Part shown: positions 12,259-23,834 of the stretch, piece by piece
How positions within the stretch are numbered: position 1 is the stretch's first letter
How the letters are laid out: the number at the start of each line of letters is the position of its first letter
NCBI GenBank assembly: GCA_022497155.1
Contig: MU385730.1
Span: 310,001-374,000, forward strand
Length of the DNA stretch: 64,000 bases
Direction of reading: 5' to 3'
From: Whalleya microplaca
Lineage: Eukaryota; Ascomycota; Sordariomycetes; Xylariales; Xylariaceae
Program-made: the position numbers and the translations under genes
The notes under the pieces: generated by a model
The model's database searches: none
Told to the model about the DNA's origin: nothing
Seen by the model: only the letters and a program-made list of their open reading frames with translations

Positions 12259-13124
12259 TTAGAAGCCAAGATGCATGAGCACGCTGACCAGAAGGAGCCC
12301 TCCCATGCTCGCTCCGATGCCCGCCGTCGCTCTGTCACCGGCGCTCGTACCCGGGATCTGGGTTGAAGTTGCCGTGGACGAAGCGCTCGTGGCGCTAGAG
12401 CCTGCGCCTGATGTGGCGGAAGCTGATGGAGTGGACTCCGGAGCGCTGGTTGCCGGGACGCCGGTTGAGGAGCCCTCCGTGCCTGACGTCTCTGGCACAC
12501 TGCTCGAAGGAGCCGGGGGCTCACCAGTAGATGACGGGCTTTCAGTTGCTCCAGATGAGGTCGGGTACGGCGTAGGTGATGTTTCTCCAGACGTAGGTGA
12601 TGACTCAGATGCAGTTTCCGAGGGCGTGGGGCTTGGCTCTGTAGTGCTCTCACTGCTGCCGGGTGTGCTCGTAGCAGTAGGGTAAGATGAGGGCGGCTCA
12701 GTTGGCGTCTCGGTTGGCGAAGATGTAGGCGACTCCGTGGAAGACTCTGTTGCTGATGTGGGTGACGCCGTACTAGTAGGCGACGCTGAGACATCTGCAC
12801 AGAAAGTGTCATAACCCTTCATAACGGCGCCTTTGCGAATATTTTAGTAAATTCTCTACAGGTCTATAGCCGCAAAGCACTGCACACTAGGAACTTACCA
12901 TAAGCGTCGCCCTCGCAGGCATCCCGTAAACACTTCTCGCCGTCTCTCTTGATTGTATACACCGACTGGCAGATGCAGACATTGTCGTCGGCCTCACACG
13001 TCGTGTTCTCGTCGACGGCCTTGAAAATACACGGAGGGCCGCAACCGGGAACGTAGTCCGTGATGTTCAGAGCCAGGGTAACGGCGGCGAGAGCCGGCAG
13101 CATGATAGCTCGTAGGGGCGCCAT
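12259..13124 (-). CDS. GPI-anchored CFEM-domain cell-surface protein
   Basis: Exons 13124-12899 and 12830-12259 join in phase 1 (GTAAGT...AAG) to give 265 aa. A signal peptide (MAPLRAIMLPALAAVTLA) leads into a CFEM domain whose eight Cys follow the family spacing: CGxxC, x10, C, x6 with the conserved Asp, C-x-C, x12, C, x4, C, x15, C. The last Cys is supplied by exon 2; the acceptor at 12831-12832 was chosen because it alone gives the 15-residue spacing. A long Ser/Thr/Pro-rich stalk follows, then Gly-Asp/Ala and a hydrophobic tail (MGGLLLVSVLMHLGF), a standard GPI signal. CFEM proteins act at the plasma membrane or wall, some in heme uptake or host interaction. Which role applies here cannot be read from the sequence. 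Confidence 0.9.
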
Positions 13125-15264
13125 ATTGAGACGGTTGGGTGAACGGGCGAATGTGAGTGACAAGGGATCAAGGTGACGGTGATATGGAATGGAAGGGGAG
13201 GTGGCACTTTTATATTTGTACGTGCGTTCGGTAACCCATTGGTCAAGGTTGCTTTGTAGACCTGTTATTCGACAGGGCATGCACATGTTTGTTTGACATG
13301 ACATTTGCAGTTACGTGAATCCTCTAAGTAAGGTACCTAAGGTACCTTCCATACCTAGGTAGCTATGTACATATGTAGGCGTAGACCTAATGGCCCGAGA
13401 ATGACCCTTGCCTGCGCTTTCATCTCTTGGCATTCATGCACATCGCACTGGCTTCTGGAGATGGGATGACAGCCAATGGCAGGGCATATAGGGTTCAGCT
13501 GGAGGCTGTTTCATCTCCCGAATCGGCAGGTGGCGGCCTTGAAACGAAGGAGCAGTTCTTTTTAGTGTAACGTGCCATTTTTACCCCGGACTGCCGCGGA
13601 GTACTTAGGTACATACAATTGCGCCTACTCCCAGCAGCTACGTCCATCCTGGATTAGCGTGGCAGATCACCCGAAGATCGGGGTTTGATAGGCTCTAATT
13701 GGCAAGTTACCGCTGTCACAGGAACGGACTCTCCTTCCTAGTTTCGCATCTTTTCTTACCTCCCTAAGCCAGGTAACCCCTTTCATGAGCCACATCATAT
13801 GAATCAATCGTTGGCCAAGTCAAAATTAGGGATTGCCTATGATGTGCGACTGCCGGTTTATTGGACGAATGACGGCATGAGGGCCAACATTTCAGTCCAG
13901 TGCAGGTACATGGTTTATTAGGATCTGAATAAGGTTCGGAGTCGCACAGCAATCCATGCCTTCGGCCCTATTTGCCCTACATTTGTTACAGGTAAGGGTA
14001 TCGTATGATGTAAATTGGAAATGAAATATGTTTGATGAAATGAAGGCAAAAAAGCAAGCTCACCGACGCCCCAAATTCATCCTGTCTACGAGTTTGCAAA
14101 CACGAGGAGTGGAATTGAGATCGGTCACAACTTTGAGGCGTGGTTTCGCCAAGTATCGGCAGGATCGCCGAAGCTCGGAAAAGTTCGGCCGGTAGAAACG
14201 TCTGATTGTGAAAAAGACGACTGCATGTATTAACCTAATCTCACAAACAATGTCCGGCTCGGGTATGACGAAGGCGCAAACGCGCGCCACCCAGAAGTGC
14301 CGACGGCACCTGAGCAGGCTATGACTGCGTAGCGTAATCAGCAGTTCAAAATAACCTGATTTAGCTGGGCTTAATGCATTATCTACCTGGATTGCGCAAG
14401 TGAACATGCAGGCTGAGAGCCTTGGAGAGCTTCTATGTCGTCACTAGATCAAGTGTATTGAAGGTTCAGTTCATAGAGAAAGCTTCCTGCATATTCCTTC
14501 CAACAGGCTTCGCTCGAGCAAGAAATGTAGGCTGTGAGCTCCGCCTCATCCTAGGGTGCAGTTTCAAGTGGGATATCGAGTGTCTCTTCAAGAGACAGTG
14601 CCCCGATATTCATGAATAGGCGGCGGCCGCATATAAGCTCGTATAGTAGTAAGCCTCAGCCCTACAGCCCTATTTCACCAACAAGATGGTGCTTAATATC
14701 GAAAATATCATCTTATTATAGAGAAAAGCATATGATTCATGAGCTTAGCGACAAACAGCCATATCTTATCTACTCGTATATAAACCTATAATTACCTAGG
14801 TAGTATGAAAGGTGTAAGCTGAGTTAATATATTACTAAGCTACAACTCTACCTCTGGAGAACGGTTCCTTGGTGTAGTTGTTTCTTTCACGGGGCCTCTT
14901 TTGCGCAGTACTGACCATTTGTTCCTTCATATGTCGACCATATTGTAACTAGATGAAGCCACATATACAAGACTAAAGTTATCATATCAATACTAGTAGA
15001 GCTTTGGTAGTGATGATGAAATAGGAGTTGAGGATGAAGGTGTTTTTAGAAACCACCCTAATGTGGAGTTATAGCCTGAATTTCCCGCCGCGATACGCTG
15101 ACTGATTCTAGGTATTGTTTATAGAGTTCAAAGTCTAGATCCTAAATGTCTTTATGACTTGTATCTAAGATAAAGGTTGATTATTTCTCCTGGGGTTTAG
15201 AATCGTGATCATTGGCGAAGAGTTGAGCAATTAGTAAGGGTGTGCAATTAAGGGGGTTTCAACG
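13125..15264. other. Intergenic, no gene seen
   Basis: This is the upstream region of the CFEM gene and downstream region of the chitinase gene. It holds repeated GGTACC/CCTAGG palindromes (13332-13360, 14795-14800). ORFs at 14060-14619 have no protein-like features. Nothing further is supported. Confidence 0.5.
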
Positions 15265-18200
15265 TTACCACCAATTATTAGGGTCAATCCTCCAAACAGC
15301 ACAGTTACTGGTGATAGTCCCGCCCTGTTTATACTTAGTGCTACTCGTATCGCACTGATCGATAGCCTCTCTGAAGATTCGCCCACACTCCTGGTCCGGG
15401 CTGGGGCCATCAATAGTGAACCGACACCCGTTCGTAACGGTAACGCTCAGCTCCAACACCTCGGTACACCCCGCATTAGCGACATGGATACACACGCCGG
15501 CATTGTGGTCGCTCAAGCTCAGCGAGTGCTGCGCGCCGCTATCGCTGGCATCCAGGACCGTCCCCGCGTGCGTGTTGCAGAAGTCGTTGACGGCATCGAT
15601 CATGCTCCCGCGCCCCGTCATGGCGCCGCTGTTGTAGCAGTGCAGGCTCTCGGTGGCCGGGTTGGGGCCCGGCGGCGTGGGGTTGGGCTTCGGCGGCGGC
15701 GTGGGCGGCGGCTGCGCGGGCGAGATGGTCTGCGTGCCCGTGGCGCCGGCGTTGGGGTCGACGTACGACGGCGCGGGGAGGCCGAACTCGTACGCGCACT
15801 GGTCGTCTTCGTCCTCCTCCTCCTCGTCGCCGGGGTCGGTCATCTGCGGGTCGGACGGCTCGGGAGACGGTATCACCGTCGTGCCCTTGGTCGGCCCGGG
15901 GTAGTCGATCTCGGTGGGCGTGGGGCGCTTCGGAGGCTTGGGGTTGATGGGGTCCGGGAAGTCGTCGCCGCCGTCCCCGCAGTCGAGAAGGCAGGGGTAG
16001 CTGCAGAAAATGAGGCAGGGCTTGCCGCAGCCCGATTTGCAGATGGGGCCCGGCTTGCCTGGTTTATACGTCACGATTGGAAAGATAACAACGTTGTTAG
16101 TGGTTGAGGACGTGGACGTTGTTTGCTGCGTCTCGACAGAATAGGGGTAGGGAGGAGGAGTTATTGTTCTCGTAACCGGCGGGTGGGAGACACCTGATTG
16201 GGATAGGGGGTTTGGATTATCTGTGATAGTGAAAGGCGGGGGCAGGATACTGCTAGTGGGATAGAATGTCCGCGTCGCCGTGGTAGCCGTATCGGAATTG
16301 GTTATAGTAAACTCCCATACCTCAATAAGAGTGGTCTCCACGGGCGGTATGGTCAGCGTCGTCGTCTCGACAATGGACGTCCATCCCGTCGAGTCCGACC
16401 AGGCCACGTCAAGAGACGTGACATATTGTGGGAATGTTATGGTCGTGGTCGAAGTTAGCGAGAAAGGTGGCAATATGAATATGCAAGGCGGCTCGCACAT
16501 GATGACCGGATTGGTCTCTGTCCAGATGGAAGGATCAATATAGACGATGGAATTACCAGACGGCTCGGAGGCACCCCCATTGCCACCACCAGACCCTGGG
16601 TCTGTTCCACTAGAGCTACCTCCACCGTCTGGTGTATCTCCGCTTCCAGGGCCCGAATATAGATCGATGCTCCAGATCATGGTGCCCCCAAAGCAGTGAC
16701 TGCTGGCCCACGACTTCTTCATGGCAATTGTGTCGAGATCGTCATAGCCTACCCACTGGTCACTCCATACAAGATACTTCATCATGGCGGTTGAGTCCAA
16801 GACAGGCGTGATCCCGACCTCGGGTATTATAAGGTCTTGGATCTCCTGCAGTGACATAACCCCTCCAAAAGCTGTACATGCTGCAGGACGACTGGGGCCG
16901 CTCCATGCGCACCCTACATCCATGCAGTCGACATCTGCCACGGTATAACCTCGCCCGTAATAGGCGAGGCCCATGTTGATTTTCGAGGGATCGACCCCTG
17001 CGTACCACAATGGTAAAGTCCAATTATATATCTCTGGAATGTTAGTCTGGCCTATGATTACTTTTCCAATAGACGCGACATTGGCATCCCACGGTCCGTG
17101 AAGATCATATGTCATCAGGCCGAAGAAGTCCACGTACGGCTCCATGGCGACTGGATCGAACCAGCGCAGGTACCAGTAACTCGCGGGTAGCGTGGCACTG
17201 ATGCCGTAATCTGAGCCATACGCTGCACGCATCTCCTTGAGCAGTGTCACGAAGTTCTCAGTGTCTCCGGTTGCTCCATCTCTATCAGGCGCGCCAGGAT
17301 ATTCCCAGTCTATGTCGACTCCCTGGAAGCCATACTGATCCATGAAGCTCTTCAGGGACGAGATGAAAGCTGCACGATTAGCAGAAGACGATGCAAGAGT
17401 ACTCCACGTCGCCTGCGTAGGACCCGGATCGTTGAAGTCCCAGCCACCGATAGCTATCCAGGTCTGGAGAGATGAAGACTTTAGACCCGTGAATTCAGTG
17501 TAAAGAGGCACATCTCTACTATCGCCTGGAACGACGGCAAAGGTGCCAGGGTCGATGCTTGCGAAGGCGAGATTCAGATGCGTCAAACCAGTGATATTGA
17601 TCTGGCTGGGTGTGATACGCTGGCACTGCCGCGTATATGAGTTAGCCACCTGGTAATAGGCAATTGACCGCGCTGATGCTGAATCACCGGAGCAAGAGGG
17701 CGCGGGGACAATTTCGCAAGAGCCAAAACCTGTGCCAGATGTTAACTCGGAATTCAATGATTTCACGGCATGTGACCTTGCTCCAGGGGATCTGCCTCAT
17801 TTATCAAATGAAGCACAAATTCCCTAATACGGACAGGAAAGGCATGAACTCCAAAGACTCACCTTCCTGGCATGGCGCATCTGGATTAGGAGACACGCAA
17901 TAGTCTTGTTCGACGCCACAGTAACCATAATAGCTGCAGCATACGTTCAGGGGACATATCACGCTGCCGCCTAAGCTGTCGCGACCGCAAAGCGCCGTGG
18001 CGTTGCCTTTCGGTGACAAGACATTGATTAGTTATCATACTTATCAGGAATGAGCAAATAATAGTCTTACAGCCGTTGGTGCAGTTTCCCGGGCCACAAT
18101 TGTCCGCGCCATAACCGCAGCGGTTGTTGTTGTTGCAGCAGGAACCATCCGGACAAGGTGTATCTGGTGCACATTCAGGGGTCGTGTCATCTTGCCGTCG

Positions 18201-19611
18201 CATCAATATGTTCATGATGGACCAGGACGACTGAGCACCACGGGGAAACGTGTTGATGCTCCTTGTTGTTGCATTTCCTTGTTCTGCACTATCACTTCCT
18301 GAGTTTCCAGTGATTGTCAAGTTGGAAAACAACCCAATCACTCGATTTAGATAAGGGTGGATTTGTATATGGGCCATCCTTTCAATGAATGCTCGAGTGA
18401 TGTCGATGATAGGAAGAGGAGGTGATTTGGTGAGTGTCTCGAAGTTTTGTTTGGTTATTGATGGCGTGTTGACACCCGATGCCGTACTATCAGTACTGTT
18501 GACGTCTCGCTGGGTCAGATGCCAGTGCATTTCCCTTTCGTCCATTGGCCGCTTGAATGACACAGCCGTACCATCGTCGAACAGTGCGTCGATATACACG
18601 GAAGGGAGAGCACGCCTGGCCAGGTTGGCCCCAACTTCTAGAAACTCTCCACCAGCGCCATCTGTATACGTGACGTAAGCGGCATTTGCACCCGCGTCAT
18701 CTTCCCAGTATGTTTTGAAGTAGAAGGGGTAAACAGTGTTGGCTAACCCTACTCCCCCAGTAGATGTGAGGTGGTTCCGAAGGATCTGGTGAATGTTGCC
18801 CTGGATATTCTATGATTTCCCACATGAGATGCTAGGCTTGGCATAAGGTGTGCTTATACTATACATATGGGACTAACCTGTTCACTATTGGTTCCGCTTA
18901 CACCATTGCACGCGGTGTTCATTGGAACACAATAAGTCTGGGCGTTGGCACCGCCTTCAACAGTACTGTGAACAAGAACTATCAGCATTGGTACCTCACT
19001 GTACTACACTATATGAATCAGGATGTATGATCGCCAGTATGCATCCAAACATTCATACAAAAGGAGCACAACTATTCAGTGTTTAGCATTATTTGGATCA
19101 CTCACGTTTTCGCAGGCCATTCATCACAGGACCAAAACATACCACTGCTGGCGGTACCGGCTTGATTGGCAATCACATTGTACCCAGGAGCACCGGGGAG
19201 CAGATTATTAGGATTCCACCTAACTCCGGTCCAGCTGTTGGTGGAAGACCAAGAAGCACCAGCAGGTACTGTTCGGGGCTGATCGCTCTCAGGACACAGA
19301 TGACTTGCCTTCCAGGTCCCGGGGCATGCCATTGAGCCACGAAGCTCCGCATTGGCCGTGTTAGTATCGTAGTGTAGCGTGATATAGTCTCGGCGACCCG
19401 GTGTCTGACCCGGGTCAAGAAGGCCTAGCGCCCCAGCTACCCCAGGGACGGCCTGTAGCGGGTTTCTCTGGTTCACGTTCTTGCAGATGGCTGGCATCTT
19501 TGCACAGTTGTAGTACAGCATCGGGAACTGGGCTAGGACTAAAGTATAGAAACATGATAGATAAACAAGGAGAACTCCTCCTCGGCGGTAGGAACTACTC
19601 AACAAAGACAT
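15265..19611 (-). CDS. Secreted NucA/NucB nuclease-like, hevein and GH18 chitinase multidomain protein
   Basis: Five exons, 19611-19106, 18965-18878, 18809-18071, 18006-17863 and 17729-15265, join in frame to give 1313 aa (exon 3 could start at 18800, three residues shorter). A signal peptide ends near residue 28. Residues about 60-300 resemble the NucA/NucB nuclease family, with the signature CDEWP at 162-166 followed by Gly-Gly and a Cys-rich segment. Two hevein modules follow (ECAPDTPCPDGSCC... and ALCGRD...CCSYYGYCG). A GH18 domain (about 510-850) carries the catalytic motif GVDIDWEYP with the acid Glu near 635. The rest is Thr/Pro-rich linker and a Cys-containing C-terminal domain ending NCAVWRIDPNNWW. 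Hevein plus GH18 is the layout of killer-toxin-like subgroup C chitinases, which act on fungal walls. The nuclease module at the N-terminus is the odd part. The LysM gene is divergent next door. Confidence 0.85.
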
Positions 19612-20476
19612 CTTCGAGTCTATAGTCAGTCACCTATAAAACAACAAAATAATAGAATTAAGATGTTTCGCTAGTTCTATCAAGTTATATAATTTTATCT
19701 ATACTTTCACATTCGTCTATAGAATACAACTTGCCTATATTCGACCTCTCCAGTTCTCATGACCAAATGATTACTAGACATGGTAGTTTGAAGGGGATGC
19801 AAGAAATGCGGTCATGTCAGCTGCACCTCAACCTTGCATATAGATGTTCTGAGTGGAAAAAGAGAACCGAGCCAATGTTGTAACGTGTAAACGGTTTCAT
19901 TAATCAGCACACTGTGTTCTTTTCACATTCGTGGGCTTGAACTGTCGGGCTTAAGGATGCACCTGCAGAGGGAGGAATCGGCTTGTGACTGTTTGCTTCA
20001 CTCATGAAGTGGTATTGCTGGCTTATATCAGCTGCTTCCAATACCAATCATTGGGTTATAAGGTTCTTCATATTATGTCAGCTTCAAAGCAATTCGTCCA
20101 TTCATTACATGAAATGCCGAACCATCCGTCAGATCGATTTCTCAACTCCGCATGCACACCTGTGCGGTGTTTTCACCCTTACCGAGCTCATCAATGATGC
20201 CGCATGTGATCTGAACATCGAACTTTTAGCCATAGTGGATATTATGGCGCAGGAAGTATCCCATTATTTGCTATGTGGTCCGTATTCTTATGATTAGCAG
20301 TAGTTGTTGTCCATAAAAGTGACAAAGGCTCGCAAGACCTCGCAAAAGTAAATTTTCAAGATTCAAGGTCCGTCGCGTCGGGCTCATCTGTAGTTGGGAT
20401 TTACTCTGCTTCCCAATCCCATATCCTTAGAGATATTCGCACCAACTTTCCACGCGGACGACCTCAAATTGAAACC
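19612..20476. promoter_or_regulatory. Shared divergent promoter region, chitinase / LysM protein
   Basis: This 865-bp interval separates the start codons of the chitinase (minus) and the LysM-hevein gene (plus). It holds no convincing ORF; short frames at 19985-20297 overlap each other and lack protein character. Co-regulation from a common region is an inference from the head-to-head layout. No specific binding site was identified. Confidence 0.5.
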
Positions 20477-21579
20477 ATGAAATTCTCTTTGATGCAATTT
20501 ATACTTTTAGGGGTAGCATCTGCATCCCTTATGGAAGCAATAGGGCTGGAGTCCCTTGGTCTCGATATGAAACGCACGCATGATGCTTTCCGAAGAATTC
20601 GCAAACGCCAAAGCGTCATACACCAGCGGGTCTTGGGCAATGACACAACCTGTCGGTTGAATTCTACGACCACTATATGGGGTAGCTGTGCGGCCCTCCT
20701 TGGTGAATTTAACATAACAGTAGACTACTTCGAGGCTATGAATCCGACTATAGGGGACAACTGTACTAATTTTGTTCCTGGAAGCACGTATTGTGTATCT
20801 GATAGTGAGTATCAATCGTTCTAGTGTTGCGAGGATCATAATCTGTATATGCGTGGAATCTACTGACTTTCTCTTGCAGATCTTGGAACCAGCCTCCCCA
20901 TTTCAACCAGTGGGACGTGCGGCGCCCAGCAGAATTGGACAAATACGTGCATGGGAAGTCAATGGGGGGACTGCTGCGGCAGCGGTGGATAGTGAGCGTT
21001 ATTAATTCTCACATCTTTCGCCCGCCCGCAAGCTGACACAGATATGTCTAGCTGTGGCACAGGAGATGACTACTGCGGTCTGGGTAACTGTCAGGAAGGC
21101 ACATGTGACGGTGCTCCTATTCCTTACACAACAGACGGGACCTGCGGCTCGCAGAATGACTACCTCGAGTGCCCGCCTAAGTTTGGTCTATGTTGCAGCC
21201 AGTACGGATCTTGCGGCAACGGGACTGACTACTGTGGCACAGGGTGTCAGAGCGGCCCCTGCAGTGCAACTGGTACCTCTACGAGCACCAGTGCGATCCC
21301 GACATCGACACAGGCCCCCGGCAGCGTGAGTCTGGACGGGACTTGCGGCTTTGCTCAGCAATTGGTGTGCAATGGCTCTACGTTCGGAGACTGTTGCTCA
21401 GCGTCCGGCTATTGCGGTGACAATGAGTATTATTGTCTGGATATCTTGGGATGGTGAGTTTCTTTCAGCCTTCCTCAGCCATGCTTCTGTGGTGACTTAG
21501 TTCGCCCATTTAACTTCAAAACAGTCAATCCGCTTACGGTTCGTGCAATATAACGAACTTCCTGAATGCCACCGGATGA
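20477..21579 (+). CDS. Secreted LysM and hevein chitin-binding protein
   Basis: Four exons, 20477-20804, 20880-20991, 21052-21453 and 21525-21579, give 298 aa. The signal peptide is [17 protein letters not shown] basic stretch (FRRIRKR, about residues 38-44) before the mature part looks like a Kex2-type processing site. One LysM follows, with the usual [19 protein letters not shown] core (about 85-105). Three hevein-type modules come next, each with paired Cys ([31 protein letters not shown]), the first two close together and the third after a Ser/Thr linker. The protein should bind chitin outside the cell. Such proteins occur next to subgroup C chitinases in other moulds, where they may protect the producer's wall or hide chitin from hosts. 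Introns fall inside hevein modules, supporting the model. Confidence 0.9.
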
Positions 21580-22370
21580 AGTGTACCCTACCTGAGGTTG
21601 GCATCATATAGCTAGCTTACCTCCTTACCTAAATATTATACGCTGATGGCTGGCGATCAGTACCACCCATATTCTTGATCTATGTACAGTTTCAAATGGT
21701 TATGCAAATTTTTGAGGAAATCTAGTCATGATGAGAGGATATATTTATGAACATCACTCAATTATACACGAAGCTTAATTGCTATGTATTTCTAGGAGAA
21801 GAGGAAAGAACAATACAAATTGAAAAAGGGTTCTGAACCTCTGATGCTAGCGTACGTCCTGAGGTCTGATGTGACAAGGGCTGTAATTCAGGGCTTGGAA
21901 ATATTCAATTCAGCAATAATTCTCTAGGCCCTCTGAGGGTGCTTGTTCTTCTAAGTTTCAATCTGAGTCTGAGGTTCGGCGACAGGTTTTTATAGACCTG
22001 ATGCCGCGGTACGTATTCCTGGTACGTATCTAGTCTGTTGCCGATATAGCCGCCGTCTGGTGATTATACCTTTTGTTAGGTAGTCATATACTCCAACAGT
22101 ATCCAATAATATCCAGCAGCACCTAATATATGTACTCGTGCAGCATTCCTGCATCTCGTATTGCTTCCAACAGGTCTTGGCTCCAATAGCCGTGTGACAT
22201 CTGAAGCATCGCTAGTTCGAGGTATGGCGATTCCTAGACTGCTAATGAGTAGCTTATATATTCGATCAGAATGTCCTACTTGATTATCGTACTGTAACAC
22301 ATACACACACACGTATATATACCCATAGTTACTGGGACTTTGTCGAATTTACCTGCTTATACTACTCAGA
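21580..22370. other. Intergenic between convergent genes, no gene seen
   Basis: The LysM gene (plus) and F-box gene (minus) converge here. The interval should contain both 3' UTRs. A CA-rich run lies near 22299-22320. No gene is supported. Confidence 0.5.
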
Positions 22371-23834
22371 TTATTCCATTTTCTCTAGCCAAGGTCCTCC
22401 CTCGTTAGGGAACTGCCACCCCTCAGGAATCTTCATTTCCAGATCACGATGCTCAGCCAAGAGTTCCTTTTCAACAGGTTCTAACAAGCTCTGACCGACT
22501 CTCTTCTCATTTGCCCATAAAACAGTGTTGAGTCTACGCTTCGCATAGAATTCATCCTTAGGTAAAACGGGCAGTGTGCTTGCCGTGTAGTAGCTGCTCT
22601 GCACCATCAAAGGAGCCGGGAGTCGCACTCCGCGCAAGGTGGATTTCACCCAAGCTGGCCCTTCGGCCAGCTGCTCGATGGCCCAGGATTCTCCAACCAC
22701 GTCTTCCCATTCCTCGCCGAGCATGCCAAGAATTGGCCGGCGCAGGTGCCAGGTATCGATTTGGCTTGCACCAATATCGCGATGTGGAAGGGCTAAGCTC
22801 GTGTCTGTGAGAAGGTCGCGGCGCACAAACGCTGAATACTTATTCGGGTCTCTGGGATGTTGTAGGTTGGCCTGATAGTCCATTATCCACAGTTTCTCGA
22901 TGACACCGTTGCGTCTTTCTTTGATATGGGGGCATAGATGTGTCGCGAGAATAGAGAGACACGGTTGCGGCTTATTATGGGCATGTTGGCAACATAACGT
23001 GGAGTTGGAGGGCCCATAAGGACCGCGATCAGCTCCCCATTTCCGCGCAATGTTGACGACACACTGCTTCAGTCGTGGAAGCTCTACGGGCTTATAATCA
23101 TCAGATACTCGAGACGGGTCGCTTGAATCATATTGATAGCCGACACCGCAAATGTCAGGACAGAACGTGTCAAGTCGGAGACGTAGGTACTCGAGCCGAG
23201 GTAGAACCTTACGTATAGAGGGACACAGATGCGCATTGTCTCCAGGGGGGCCTCGCATGTAGTCCTCTTCCTCAAAGCTGTGTTCGCGTAGGTAGACTGA
23301 CTCTATTTCTAATGCTGTACAAGATTCCGTTAAGTTCTCAACGATTGCGGCTAGTCCGTCTGTTGGTATCATGAAGCCGTTGCGCACTCTGGGGCTCGGA
23401 ATTTGATAGACGGAGAGGCTTCTGAGCTTCTTCATGTATTGGACTTGGCCGACAGCAAGGTCTTTCAGAAGACGCGATGCGCTAGGTCGGTCCATTTCGG
23501 CCGGATCCAAGCATAACGTAAGTGTTCGTACAGCTTTAGCTGCGGTGGCGGTGGCGCTTGATGTGAACAATGCCAGGGTAGAGGCGACCAGAACAACGTC
23601 CCTGTACAAAGTATCCTGGGCCGTGGGAAGCCACTGCTTGCAGGTAAGCATACAACTCAAGAGCATCGAGCCTGGTCCTCGTTCCACCAGGAGCTGGCCG
23701 AAGATGGCCAATAGAATCTCGGGTGCGAGCCTGGTAATGGGCGAACTAGTGTCTCTCATGGTGACTTGAATGCCTGCTAGCGAGACACCGCAATGGTAGT
23801 TTATTGATGGAAGCGGAAAGCCTGTTATTGACAT
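22371..23834 (-). CDS. F-box domain protein
   Basis: A single open exon of 487 aa from the ATG at 23834; the frame is open upstream but has no earlier ATG. An F-box-like motif, ITRLAPEILLAIFGQLL, lies near residues 33-49 and is followed by a helix with SCMLTCKQWLPTAQDTLYRDV, the usual second half. The rest is Leu-containing sequence without clear repeats, as in many mould F-box proteins. F-box proteins recruit substrates to SCF ubiquitin ligases. The substrate is unknown. A second ATG at 23759 (MRDTSSPITRL) is an alternative start directly before the F-box. Confidence 0.8.
   Translation of the reverse strand: MSITGFPLPSINYHCGVSLAGIQVTMRDTSSPITRLAPEILLAIFGQLLVERGPGSMLLSCMLTCKQWLPTAQDTLYRDVVLVASTLALFTSSATATAAKAVRTLTLCLDPAEMDRPSASRLLKDLAVGQVQYMKKLRSLSVYQIPSPRVRNGFMIPTDGLAAIVENLTESCTALEIESVYLREHSFEEEDYMRGPPGDNAHLCPSIRKVLPRLEYLRLRLDTFCPDICGVGYQYDSSDPSRVSDDYKPVELPRLKQCVVNIARKWGADRGPYGPSNSTLCCQHAHNKPQPCLSILATHLCPHIKERRNGVIEKLWIMDYQANLQHPRDPNKYSAFVRRDLLTDTSLALPHRDIGASQIDTWHLRRPILGMLGEEWEDVVGESWAIEQLAEGPAWVKSTLRGVRLPAPLMVQSSYYTASTLPVLPKDEFYAKRRLNTVLWANEKRVGQSLLEPVEKELLAEHRDLEMKIPEGWQFPNEGGPWLEKME

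Noticed and set aside
12800..12822. CFEM acceptor at the later TGCAG
   Set aside because: It keeps frame but removes the eighth Cys of the CFEM domain; the earlier acceptor gives correct spacing.
15484..16107. 207-aa plus-strand ORF
   Set aside because: Antisense of the chitinase C-terminal exon; Arg/Gly-biased composition and no start context.
17730..17862. Alternative chitinase splice using an acceptor ending GAG upstream of the open exon
   Set aside because: It also keeps frame, but the CACAG acceptor at 17730-17731 gives the smoother join PCQE-GFGSCEIV, which matches known chitinases better.
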